The notes beneath the pieces were generated by a model. The model was not told the DNA's origin and did no database searches. It saw nothing but the letters and a program-made list of their open reading frames with translations. From Moraxellaceae bacterium AER2_44_116 (lineage in GTDB: Bacteria > Pseudomonadota > Gammaproteobacteria > Pseudomonadales > Moraxellaceae), in contig VIAD01000005.1 in the NCBI GenBank assembly GCA_006546595.1, positions 1-64,000 on the forward strand: a stretch of DNA of 64,000 nt, given 5' to 3'. Made by a program: the position numbers and the translations under genes. Shown here piece after piece: positions 55,715 to 63,505 of this stretch (position 1 is the stretch's first letter; the number at the start of each line of letters is the position of its first letter).

Positions 55715-57214
55715 CTAGCATTCTACCATTTGTACCACTACTAAACGCCCCCCTTCTCCACGCGCCAACAATAACTTACGTCCTTCTTTTAGTTCGACCT
55801 TACTACCAATGGCAAATTGTTCTTTACTGTCGGTGTCCATTAAATCGTTCATGCCTTCATTCACCAACCACCAGACATTTTGATGAAAGACAAAATAGCC
55901 CACTCGTTTTTTTTGCTCAGGTGTTAAACGTTCATTAGGGAAAATCGTACGGTTGACGTGCCACAAAAATAAGGACTGGTTGCTATAGACCATTAAGCGA
56001 TGATTATCAGGTAAAAAACGTCCTTCTTGATGTGAGGAATACAAATTCAACACAGGTAATTTACCGTGAAAGGGTGTGCCGCAAAACGGACATTTAGGTT
56101 TGGTTTTATTATCAAAAACATACCATTTTTGCGCGCATTGGGGGTTTTGACACGGTTGAATTAAATCGACTGTTTTTACTAAAGCATGCTCCCACTCGTC
56201 GGCAGTTGGCCTTAAATGAGGTTGGTGTAAGCCATCAATAAAGGCTCTTTCAAATAATGGCGCAAGATACGAACCCGTTAAGATATAAGGTGTTTTAGCC
56301 GTATCTTTCCACGGTATTTCGCTAGGCTTAGCGTGTTCTGGATTGATGCGGTTGGAGTGTTCTGTAGGATGCTCAACGAATAATGCGTGCTCGCCCATCG
56401 CCAATTCTTCATCGTGTTGCGAGTCTTTGGCATCGTGGACTTTATCACCGCGTAAGGGATGACGATACAATAAATACATATAAATCAACACTGCCAAAGC
56501 GTGTTGGTCGGTGCGAATACTGGGCAATACACGCTTGGGGTCATGCTTGTCTAAACGTGCAGTCTTTACACATTCTGGGGCAATAAAATCAGGTGTGCCG
56601 ACAACATCAGGTGGAAATTTATTGGGCACAACCAAGCCGTCTAAATCAATTAAACACGCCCGCCCTGTCACGGGATCAACTAACACATTCTTATATGACA
56701 AATCAGAATGGGCTAAACCTGCGGCGTGTAAACGACGCACCGAACGGGAAATCATCAAACAAATTTTTAAGTGATTCAGCCAATCGCCCAACTCACGGGT
56801 ATCTAAAAACCGTTGACGGTTGGACGGTGAAGCAAACCATTTTCCTTCTTTTTCTTTGCCTTTAATTCCTAACATATCGTTTTGTTGAGAGCCGTATTCA
56901 AAGAAAAAATTGGACGCATAAAACGGCACAACTACACCTAATCGTCCTTGATGCTCGACGGTTGCCGTTGGCCAACAATACAGCGAACGCCAATAATCGC
57001 CATTCGGTTGATTAAAAATACGTTCACGATATTGCCCTGTAATCATCGCTAGGCGTTCTTTGGTTGCGGCGTTATTTCTATCGCGAAAAAAGGCGACGAC
57101 ATAACTTCTGTCGGGTGAAAAATACACATCTTTCATCCCGCCTGACGCTTTAATCTCATTATAAAAACGTACTGTTGTGCCATCGGAGGCCAATAAACTA
57201 ATAATTTCATTCAT
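55715..57214 (-). CDS. Ter-associated protein kinase with C-terminal zinc ribbon
   Basis: A 499-residue protein kinase-fold protein. The catalytic loop is HSDLSYKNVLVD (about 188-199) and the metal-binding DFG position reads IDLDGLV. The glycine-rich loop is not obvious, so ATP binding at the N-terminus may be unusual. A zinc ribbon follows near 350-385 (CQNPQCAQKW and CPFCGTPF), then a beta-rich tail. The ATG 57214 overlaps the phosphatase gene by eight bases. With the phosphatase and VWA genes it forms the phosphorylation triad seen in Ter systems, probably controlling VWA or TerD proteins. Confidence 0.85.
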   Translation of the reverse strand: MNEIISLLASDGTTVRFYNEIKASGGMKDVYFSPDRSYVVAFFRDRNNAATKERLAMITGQYRERIFNQPNGDYWRSLYCWPTATVEHQGRLGVVVPFYASNFFFEYGSQQNDMLGIKGKEKEGKWFASPSNRQRFLDTRELGDWLNHLKICLMISRSVRRLHAAGLAHSDLSYKNVLVDPVTGRACLIDLDGLVVPNKFPPDVVGTPDFIAPECVKTARLDKHDPKRVLPSIRTDQHALAVLIYMYLLYRHPLRGDKVHDAKDSQHDEELAMGEHALFVEHPTEHSNRINPEHAKPSEIPWKDTAKTPYILTGSYLAPLFERAFIDGLHQPHLRPTADEWEHALVKTVDLIQPCQNPQCAQKWYVFDNKTKPKCPFCGTPFHGKLPVLNLYSSHQEGRFLPDNHRLMVYSNQSLFLWHVNRTIFPNERLTPEQKKRVGYFVFHQNVWWLVNEGMNDLMDTDSKEQFAIGSKVELKEGRKLLLARGEGGRLVVVQMVEC

Positions 57215-58355
57215 AATTTTTTGGCTCAACAATTACTATGGTGCGGTCATCGTGATTACCTGCTGACCAAAAATCCAACCATGCTAATAATTTTTTTTCG
57301 TCAACCAGTGCCTGATTTTGCGTTAAATCCTGCCATAGTGCTTGCCAGACATTGGCATTTTTTAGGGCATTATCAGAATCAAAAAAAGCATCACTCACGC
57401 CATCGGTCATTAACAGGCAAGGTATAGAAATTTTAGTCCTAACAAATTTCATCAGAGAAGCGATATTCAGTACTGAGTCTTTGCCAACAAAACAGGTTTC
57501 GCCAGCGTAATCGCCCGTCACTGGCTGATTTAACAGTTGTAATTGCTGCGTCATCGGTTGATATAAAGCTATGACACCATCACCCACCGCGAGACTGAGA
57601 TAGACGTACTCTTGCTGTGGGACATCATAAAAACAAACAACCGCTAATACAGTACTGGCATAGTCTTTAATCGACGTGTGCTGCGCCAACGCCTCGTTTG
57701 CTAGCTGAGCGATGGATTCTCCTAAAGCAGCTCGAAATCCATTTTCAACATCGGATAATACAAAAGACTGAGAAAGTAAGTCACTTAAGAACTTGCCCAT
57801 AGTTTGACAAATTAGCTGTGAGCCATAACGACTATATTTAGCACTCCCTGCGCCATCGGCAACGAGTGCAATTTGCCAGTTTTCGCCACTGTTGATAAAA
57901 AAATCATCGTCACGCGCTTGGCCTTTATGAGCGTGAGAGCGACCACGTTGACTGGCGGCAAGTATTTTTATGGTGGATGTTTCAATGGTTTGGCTGGCAC
58001 TATCGGGCTTGGCATATAACTGTTGCGAATCCGATGGGATATTTTTCCATAACGAGCGTGGGTCGGCGTTAATATAAAAACGGCTTAATACCGTTGTCAG
58101 TGCGGTTTTTCCTCCTTGAGAGAGGCAGTAATAACTAATGTGCGCGTCAAACTCACCCGCCACTAAGGGCTGGCCGACCAATTGACCTGTCTGAAAATCG
58201 AACTCTAGCCCTGCTTCACTACGCACATCTATTGCTTCAATCACCACAACTTTATCAGACAAGGTGAGTAATACAGGTTTTTCGGCATACGGTTTGCCGA
58301 CAACGGCATTGGCTAATTGAAAACTCAGCTTCGGTGATTTTTCTAACTTATCCAT
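57207..58355 (-). CDS. PP2C-type phosphatase with N-terminal Ig-like domain
   Basis: A 382-residue protein: residues about 8-95 resemble an Ig/cadherin-like fold (ANAVVGKPYAEKPVLL and GLEFDFQTGQLVGQPLVAG), followed by a PP2C Ser/Thr phosphatase domain (about 130-375). The metal-binding motifs are RDDDFFI, LVADGAGSAKYS, LLMTDGVSDAFF and NHDDRTIVIV, all intact, so it should be active. It overlaps the kinase gene, suggesting matched production of opposing enzymes. Confidence 0.9.
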   Translation of the reverse strand: MDKLEKSPKLSFQLANAVVGKPYAEKPVLLTLSDKVVVIEAIDVRSEAGLEFDFQTGQLVGQPLVAGEFDAHISYYCLSQGGKTALTTVLSRFYINADPRSLWKNIPSDSQQLYAKPDSASQTIETSTIKILAASQRGRSHAHKGQARDDDFFINSGENWQIALVADGAGSAKYSRYGSQLICQTMGKFLSDLLSQSFVLSDVENGFRAALGESIAQLANEALAQHTSIKDYASTVLAVVCFYDVPQQEYVYLSLAVGDGVIALYQPMTQQLQLLNQPVTGDYAGETCFVGKDSVLNIASLMKFVRTKISIPCLLMTDGVSDAFFDSDNALKNANVWQALWQDLTQNQALVDEKKLLAWLDFWSAGNHDDRTIVIVEPKNYE

Positions 58356-58375
58356 AGCAACCCACTTATATAAAA

Positions 58376-59428
58376 CTAGCCACGCGCTCGACTAATGTCA
58401 AAACCTTCGCCTTCGGAAAAGCCAAAGTGATTTTCAAACTGACAGTGTGGGCATCTTGCATCACCTTCACCGCGAATACACATTAATTGATTACAATTGC
58501 CGCAAGCGGCAATTGCATAAGGATTGCCACAATGCGGACATCCTGCCCCACCCACTAAGGCATCGGTATTAATCGTCGGTGTCGCCATGCTGTCATCCGA
58601 CAGTTCGTAATAATCACTTTCTAAAGCCATCACCCCCGCCATGTTGTAACGGTCTAAACGCATGGAAAAATTGCCACCGTCAAAATTAAAGGGCATGCGT
58701 TCATATTTAATCAGATACGGTAAGCGCGTGTTTTGGCATCGGCCTGTTAAAATGACAAAATCTTCATCAACTTTGGCGGCGGCACTTAAATCACCAATTT
58801 TTGACATGATGGAATCGTCTAATTTGGCTAAATTGACGCCTTCATTGCTACTGGCAGAAACGCTACGGCTTTGCGCCACCACCGACTGGCTAACCCAATC
58901 AATAAACTTACGAAAATCCTCTTCGGTTTGTGCGTCTAGGTGTAATACTTGGTCTGTTAACTGGCGCAAGGTATCTAATGCGGCATATTGACCAACGCCA
59001 ATCGCAATTAAAGACACTTGATTTTTATAGTATTTTTGCCAACGACGTAAAGCATTGGCGATGTTGTCGGTAGGTTTACCATCGGTCATTAAATAGACCA
59101 CAGGTTTCCAATCACCTTTACGGTCAGGCGTGGTTTTGATAACGTTTTTGTCGATTTCCACCATCAAATGTTCGAGCGCAACCCCTAATGCCGTGCCTGA
59201 ACCTACGGGTAAACGTGGCGGATAGAATGAGGCTACTTCAATTAACGGTGTGAGTGTTTTGGCTTTACCTGCAAAGGCAATCATCGACAAATAAACCGTT
59301 TCAAGGGCGTGAGGGTCAGTGCGTAAACTCCGTACTAATCGCTCTAAACCTTGTTGCAGTTGACGGAGGCTATCACCTGCCATTGACTCAGAAACATCTA
59401 ACAAGAAAAAAATAGGTAGTCGGCGCAT
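58376..59428 (-). CDS. TerY-like VWA protein with C-terminal zinc-ribbon domain
   Basis: A 350-residue protein. The VWA domain (about 1-200) has an intact MIDAS: FFLLDVSESMAG supplies DxSxS and MTDGKPTDN the distal Asp. The C-terminal region (about 290-345) has two or three CxxC-type pairs (CPHCGNPY, CGNCNQL, CPHCQFEN), a TerY-C-like zinc-binding domain. It is predicted to act as a metal-dependent scaffold with the kinase and phosphatase. A long hairpin lies just upstream of its ribosome site. Confidence 0.9.
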   Translation of the reverse strand: MRRLPIFFLLDVSESMAGDSLRQLQQGLERLVRSLRTDPHALETVYLSMIAFAGKAKTLTPLIEVASFYPPRLPVGSGTALGVALEHLMVEIDKNVIKTTPDRKGDWKPVVYLMTDGKPTDNIANALRRWQKYYKNQVSLIAIGVGQYAALDTLRQLTDQVLHLDAQTEEDFRKFIDWVSQSVVAQSRSVSASSNEGVNLAKLDDSIMSKIGDLSAAAKVDEDFVILTGRCQNTRLPYLIKYERMPFNFDGGNFSMRLDRYNMAGVMALESDYYELSDDSMATPTINTDALVGGAGCPHCGNPYAIAACGNCNQLMCIRGEGDARCPHCQFENHFGFSEGEGFDISRARG

Positions 59429-59447
59429 GATGTTTCCTTGTTGTTAT

Positions 59448-59500
59448 TTAGTCCTCTCTCGAGTTCTCTTCCTAAGGGATAGAACTCAAGAGAGGACTAA
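59448..59500 (-). other. Long RNA hairpin between the two VWA genes
   Basis: Arms TTAGTCCTCTCTCGAGTTCT (59448-59467) and its partner at 59481-59500 match at 19 of 20 positions around a 13-nt loop. In the minus-strand transcript it lies about 10 nt before the AAGGAA ribosome site of the second VWA gene. No U-tract follows. Confidence 0.8.
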
Positions 59501-59528
59501 TCCGTTTAAGGGGTTGGGAGTGAGGGTA

Positions 59529-60167
59529 TTAAATCACCACATTAATTTCTGCGGGCGGCGGTGGTAAATCAAAATTATCCACCTGACTGCTACTTTGGCT
59601 AGAACTAACTGTTGCCGACACCCACTGGAAAAAACCAGAAAAAGTGCTGCTGTCCATGGTATCCAAACTGACAACCGTATCGGTTAAGCGTTTTAAGGCG
59701 GTAGCATCGGCTTTAAAACCTGCGGCACAAGCAATCACTTTGGCAAACGGGCGACGTTTAACTTCGGCCAGCACTTCACTATACGCTAAGGTATCAGAGG
59801 GTTTACCATCGGTCATGATAAACAATAATGGCCGCCAATCGCCTTCGTCGGGCTGTGACGACAAGCGCACTTCATTATCGACTTTTTGACAAATACACTC
59901 TAAACCCTCACCCAAAAACGTCGCGCCAGAATCAGGACACACAATGTCAGGCAACACCAATTGTTTTAGGGCTGTAAGTGGTAAAACTTCTTTAATTAAG
60001 GAATCGAAGGTGACAATGGATAGATAGACACTTTCCAACGCATGAGGATTCTGCCTTAACGAAGCCATCATCGCCCGTAAGCCGATATTAACCGACTCAA
60101 TAGGCTCGCCACGCATAGAGCCCGAGGTATCTAACAGCAAATAAACGGGTAAACGTCGTGCGGTCAT
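59529..60167 (-). CDS. TerY-type VWA protein
   Basis: A 212-residue VWA-domain protein with an intact MIDAS (YLLLDTSGSMRG and IMTDGKPSD). The Thr of the second MIDAS loop is in PDSGATFLG. The C-terminal 30 residues are Ser- and Pro-rich. I use ATG 60167, seven bases after GAGG; a GTG six nt upstream is also in frame. It lies 7 nt downstream of terD and is the first VWA of the triad. Confidence 0.92.
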   Translation of the reverse strand: MTARRLPVYLLLDTSGSMRGEPIESVNIGLRAMMASLRQNPHALESVYLSIVTFDSLIKEVLPLTALKQLVLPDIVCPDSGATFLGEGLECICQKVDNEVRLSSQPDEGDWRPLLFIMTDGKPSDTLAYSEVLAEVKRRPFAKVIACAAGFKADATALKRLTDTVVSLDTMDSSTFSGFFQWVSATVSSSQSSSQVDNFDLPPPPAEINVVI

Positions 60168-60174
60168 ATACACC

Positions 60175-60813
60175 TCAGGGTAAATAAGCTTTTAAGACGT
60201 CGACAAAGGTATCTGCCGCATGAGGTGTGCCGATGGCTTTAAACTTCCACGTACTGCCCTCGCGTACCACTTCGGCAAAGGTTAATGAACCCATATTGTC
60301 ATAAGAAGAATCACCGCTAATGTTATAACGGCACAGCTCTTTGCCTTTGCCATCTACTGCACGAATATAGGCATTTTTCACTTGGCCAAAATGTTGATTA
60401 CGTTTTGCGCCGTCATAAATAGAGACAACAAAAATGATGCGTTGATATTGTTCACTCAGGCTATTTAATTTGACGATGATTTGCTCATCATCGCCATCGC
60501 CCGCACCCGTACGATTATCACCTGTTAACCAAATATGGCCACTCGGATGCTTTTGACTATTAAAGAAAATCACATCACCTTTAATTAAATCTTGTTGCGG
60601 CCCTAAATTAACGACTTTGCCATTAGCATCAAGCAAAAAGGCCACCGCATCTAAGTCAAACTCTTGCGGTTTTGGCGCAAACAACGAACCAAACAAGCCT
60701 TTTTTTTGCGGCACTTCGGCCACATCCCAACCTAAACCAATAGTGACTTGGGCTAAATCATTTTCTTCTTTACGCAGTGAGACACCCTCACCTTTTTTTA
60801 AACTTAACGCCAT
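60175..60813 (-). CDS. TerD-family stress protein (longer paralogue)
   Basis: A 212-residue TerD-fold protein. The calcium-binding motif GDNRTGAGDGDDEQI is near residues 98-112, with a second acidic cluster. Compared with the TerD at 62038 it has an insertion of about 15 residues after GWDVAEV (PQKKGLFGSLFAPKPQE). TerD proteins bind Ca2+ and are linked to tellurite, phage and colicin resistance in other bacteria, by a mechanism that is not understood. Preceded by a family B repeat. Confidence 0.93.
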   Translation of the reverse strand: MALSLKKGEGVSLRKEENDLAQVTIGLGWDVAEVPQKKGLFGSLFAPKPQEFDLDAVAFLLDANGKVVNLGPQQDLIKGDVIFFNSQKHPSGHIWLTGDNRTGAGDGDDEQIIVKLNSLSEQYQRIIFVVSIYDGAKRNQHFGQVKNAYIRAVDGKGKELCRYNISGDSSYDNMGSLTFAEVVREGSTWKFKAIGTPHAADTFVDVLKAYLP

Positions 60814-60867
60814 GTTTTGCTCCTTGTTGTTGATTTAAGCATTCATATGAAGGCTTGTTTGTATTTT

Positions 60868-60919
60868 CCGTTCACCCTGAGCTCGTCGAAGGGTGGTTCG
60901 ACAGGCACACCATGAGCGG
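60868..60919. repeat. Dispersed palindromic repeat, family B copy 2
   Basis: CCGTTCACC, GAGCTCGTCGAA, then TTCGACAGGCAC and CATGAGCGG give the same palindrome as 26072-26123. It lies in the 131-nt gap between the ATP-grasp gene and the longer terD, so it sits in the presumed leader or linker of that gene. Confidence 0.8.
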
Positions 60920-60944
60920 TAAAATCTTTTGCTCAGGTAGGCGC

Positions 60945-61976
60945 TTAATGAGTTATTACGATTGCGGTACTAACTTCACCGACATAAATACCTGTTTTTA
61001 TCTGTGGTGTCGGCAAGGTTTCATAGCCATTAATAAAACCCTTTAATGCCATGTAGGGCAAATTTACACCCGACAAACAAGCCATGGCCATACCGCCAGA
61101 TGGTCTTGCATTGATTTCTAACAATCTAATGCCATTTTGCCCTTCACGAAACTGAATATTAAACTGGCCACTTAAATTAAGGTGCTGCGTCAGTCGCTGA
61201 CACATCAAGGCAACATCAGGATTATTATCAATATATTGACTGGGGACACCTTTTTCTTTCATCGCTTTGCGTCGTTGTACCGCCGCCCATAATTGGCCTT
61301 TATCGGCGAGACAGTCAACACTCCACTCGTCACCGTCGAGAAATTCCATCACCAATAAATTACCAAAAGTCGGTTGTTTACTCATCGCTAATTGCAACTC
61401 TTCTAAGCTGATAATGTACTCATCGCCTTTGAGAATATGCTGTAAACAACTGCGCTGTTCGTCAATTTCCCGAAAGCCCAAACCAAATACTGAAATCGCT
61501 GGTTTAACCGCTACACGACGGTAAACACTGCGTAAAGTTTGATACGCCTGCTGAAACTCACTCGCCGTGGTTACGGTGATTGTCTCAGGCAATATCGCCA
61601 CTTCTATGGGTAATTGTGCTGCGAATTGTGCTTTATCTTCCATTAACACTAAAGTCTTGGCATCAGCGACCAATAATAAACGCGTGCCGATCGCTAAAAA
61701 CGCTTGCTCATGAGTCGCGATAGTTTGTGCTTCTTTGCCCACGACAAACACGTCAACAGAATGTTGCCGACAAAACGCCAAACACCACTCGACATACGCT
61801 TGGCCTGTTAAACCACTCGGTTCTATATACGCTTCGTCCGCCACCAATAAAGCACGGGCGTGAGCTTGGGTATGACTGGCGAAGAGATAAAATTCTTGTG
61901 AGTTATCTTGCTGCTTAATTAAATTAATTGCGGCATATACAAAGGAAAACGATTTGTTGTACCAAATACGAGTCAT
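60945..61976 (-). CDS. ATP-grasp ligase of the Ter locus
   Basis: A 343-residue protein with an ATP-grasp fold; the ATP/Mg-binding signature is LLEINARPSGG near 293-303, and VMEFLDGDEWSVDCLAD (about 212-228) matches the central ATP-grasp strand. Such enzymes form carboxylate-amine or carboxylate-thiol bonds, activating an acid as acyl phosphate. In Ter modules an ATP-grasp is a regular partner, suggesting it ligates an amino acid or similar to the module's metabolite. A terminator hairpin lies between it and the upstream terD. Confidence 0.85.
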   Translation of the reverse strand: MTRIWYNKSFSFVYAAINLIKQQDNSQEFYLFASHTQAHARALLVADEAYIEPSGLTGQAYVEWCLAFCRQHSVDVFVVGKEAQTIATHEQAFLAIGTRLLLVADAKTLVLMEDKAQFAAQLPIEVAILPETITVTTASEFQQAYQTLRSVYRRVAVKPAISVFGLGFREIDEQRSCLQHILKGDEYIISLEELQLAMSKQPTFGNLLVMEFLDGDEWSVDCLADKGQLWAAVQRRKAMKEKGVPSQYIDNNPDVALMCQRLTQHLNLSGQFNIQFREGQNGIRLLEINARPSGGMAMACLSGVNLPYMALKGFINGYETLPTPQIKTGIYVGEVSTAIVITH

Positions 61977-62000
61977 AAAAATAGCCTAAAACACGCATTA

Positions 62001-62022
62001 AAAAGGGCGCAATGATGCGCCC
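62001..62022 (-). terminator. Intrinsic terminator between terD and the ATP-grasp gene
   Basis: On the minus strand GGGCGCA pairs with TGCGCCC over a four-base loop, then TTTTT. It lies 16 nt after the stop of the TerD gene at 62038. Transcription is therefore probably reduced beyond this point unless a promoter lies in the short gap. Confidence 0.8.
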
Positions 62023-62037
62023 CTACCAAAACTTATC

Positions 62038-62619
62038 TTACAAACAGGCGCGAATTTGCGGCATTAACTCTTCAAAGGTACGGCCATTACCATTTTCACC
62101 TAAGGCGTGCATTTTCCACTCGCCATTGTGTTTATAGACTTTTGCCATAATTTGTGCCGAGTGATTGCCTTGACACGACAAGTTATAACGTGCCACTTCT
62201 TGATTATTCCCTGCATTAACAATACGGCAATAAGCATTTTCGACTTGCGAAAAGTTTTGACCTGTAAAGCTATTGACGGTAAATACCAAGCTTTTGACGT
62301 TGGCAGGAATACGGGTTAAATCAACGACAATTTGTTCATCGTCGCCTTCGCCTGCGCCTGTACGGTTGTCGCCACTGTGTTTAATGCTACCGTCTTTGCT
62401 TTGTAATTGGCGAAACCAAACGATGTCAACCATTTGCCCTTGCTCATCAAACATTAAGCACGAGGTATCTAAGTCAATATCCACTGAACCGCCGCCAAAA
62501 CCCATAAAACCTTTCTTTTTGGCAACATCCCAACCTAAACCCATAATGACTTTAGTGAGACCTGTACCTGCTTCTTTATCAAGGGAAATTTTTTGCCCTT
62601 TTTGGAGATTCACTGCCAT
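62038..62619 (-). CDS. TerD-family stress protein
   Basis: A 193-residue protein of standard TerD length beginning MAVNLQKGQKISLDK, with MGLGWDVAKKKGFMGFGGG, an acidic IDLDTS, and the signature GDNRTGAGEGDDEQI near 84-98. I use ATG 62619 because family members start there; ATG 62628 is only three codons upstream. Located 33 nt after the AIM24 gene. Probable Ca2+-binding protein acting at the inner membrane face with the other Ter proteins. Confidence 0.94.
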   Translation of the reverse strand: MAVNLQKGQKISLDKEAGTGLTKVIMGLGWDVAKKKGFMGFGGGSVDIDLDTSCLMFDEQGQMVDIVWFRQLQSKDGSIKHSGDNRTGAGEGDDEQIVVDLTRIPANVKSLVFTVNSFTGQNFSQVENAYCRIVNAGNNQEVARYNLSCQGNHSAQIMAKVYKHNGEWKMHALGENGNGRTFEELMPQIRACL

Positions 62620-62652
62620 TTTCTTCATTCCTCATTTTACGATTAAAAATAA

Positions 62653-63354
62653 TTAGCCATTTCCACGCGTTTCTTTACGCAACCATGCAATAAAATTGTC
62701 TTTATTGCGTGAACAAATCACCACTTTGCCTTTGCCCGAAAACTTCAACACCATACCTTCGCCACTGGTGACGCTATTGACTAAACGCCCCATAAAACCG
62801 CCGCCACTGGTCGTCACAGACACTTCATGGCGTAAGGCACTATCCCAAGCCACAACATGGGCATTATCAACAACAATATCTTTACCTTGTTCCACCTCTA
62901 AAACAAAACTTGAACCCATGCCCGATACCGCTAATTTGCCAAAGCCTGAGGCTTCACAGATAAAAAAGCCACCTGTATCACCAAAAATCGCCGTACCTAA
63001 ACTTTGAGTGCGTACTTTTAAAGCAACGCCACTTTCGGCAGCCACAAAAGCACCATCGGTAATCATATAACTGGTCGTGCCGACGTCTAAGACTTGAATA
63101 GCACCCGGTAACACGGGAGATAACAAACAATCACCCCCGCCTTTGATTGCTTCAATATGCTGTTGAAAAAACGACTCGCCATTTGCAAAGGTACGCATTA
63201 AGGCACTGCCTAAACCGCCCGTCATTTTACCTTTTAGCTCAAGGTTACTTTCCATCATCACCATGGCGTTTGATTCGCAATAAATCTTTTCGCCTTGCTG
63301 CATACTCACGTGCAAAAACGGGTCAACATCACCTGTCACGGTAAATTGAGGCAT
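62653..63354 (-). CDS. AIM24/TIGR00266-family protein
   Basis: A 233-residue protein with the beta-prism-like repeats of the AIM24 (TIGR00266) family: MESNLELKGKMTGGLGSALMR near 35-55 and GSSFVLEVEQGKDIVVDNAHVVAW near 146-170. AIM24-type proteins often sit next to tellurium-resistance genes; their function is unknown. It is the second visible gene of the locus, between the terA-like gene and terD. Confidence 0.88.
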   Translation of the reverse strand: MPQFTVTGDVDPFLHVSMQQGEKIYCESNAMVMMESNLELKGKMTGGLGSALMRTFANGESFFQQHIEAIKGGGDCLLSPVLPGAIQVLDVGTTSYMITDGAFVAAESGVALKVRTQSLGTAIFGDTGGFFICEASGFGKLAVSGMGSSFVLEVEQGKDIVVDNAHVVAWDSALRHEVSVTTSGGGFMGRLVNSVTSGEGMVLKFSGKGKVVICSRNKDNFIAWLRKETRGNG

Positions 63355-63417
63355 TCGTTACGCTCCATTTTTCTCTTTGAAAACTAATAAGTAAATTAAC
63401 ATAAGTTTGTTTGTATT

Positions 63418-63480
63418 CACGTTTGCACTGAGCTTGTCGAAGTGTTCTGCGCCAATGCTTCGACAGGCTCACCATAACCG
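63418..63480. repeat. Dispersed palindromic repeat, family B copy 3
   Basis: GAGCTTGTCGAAG and CTTCGACAGGCTC are complementary arms separated by 16 nt. The flanking TTTGTTTGTATT also occurs beside copy 2, so copies 2 and 3 share more sequence. It lies between the terA-like and AIM24 genes. Confidence 0.75.
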
Positions 63481-63505
63481 ATGATACTTTTGTGCAGGGA
63501 GTTAT

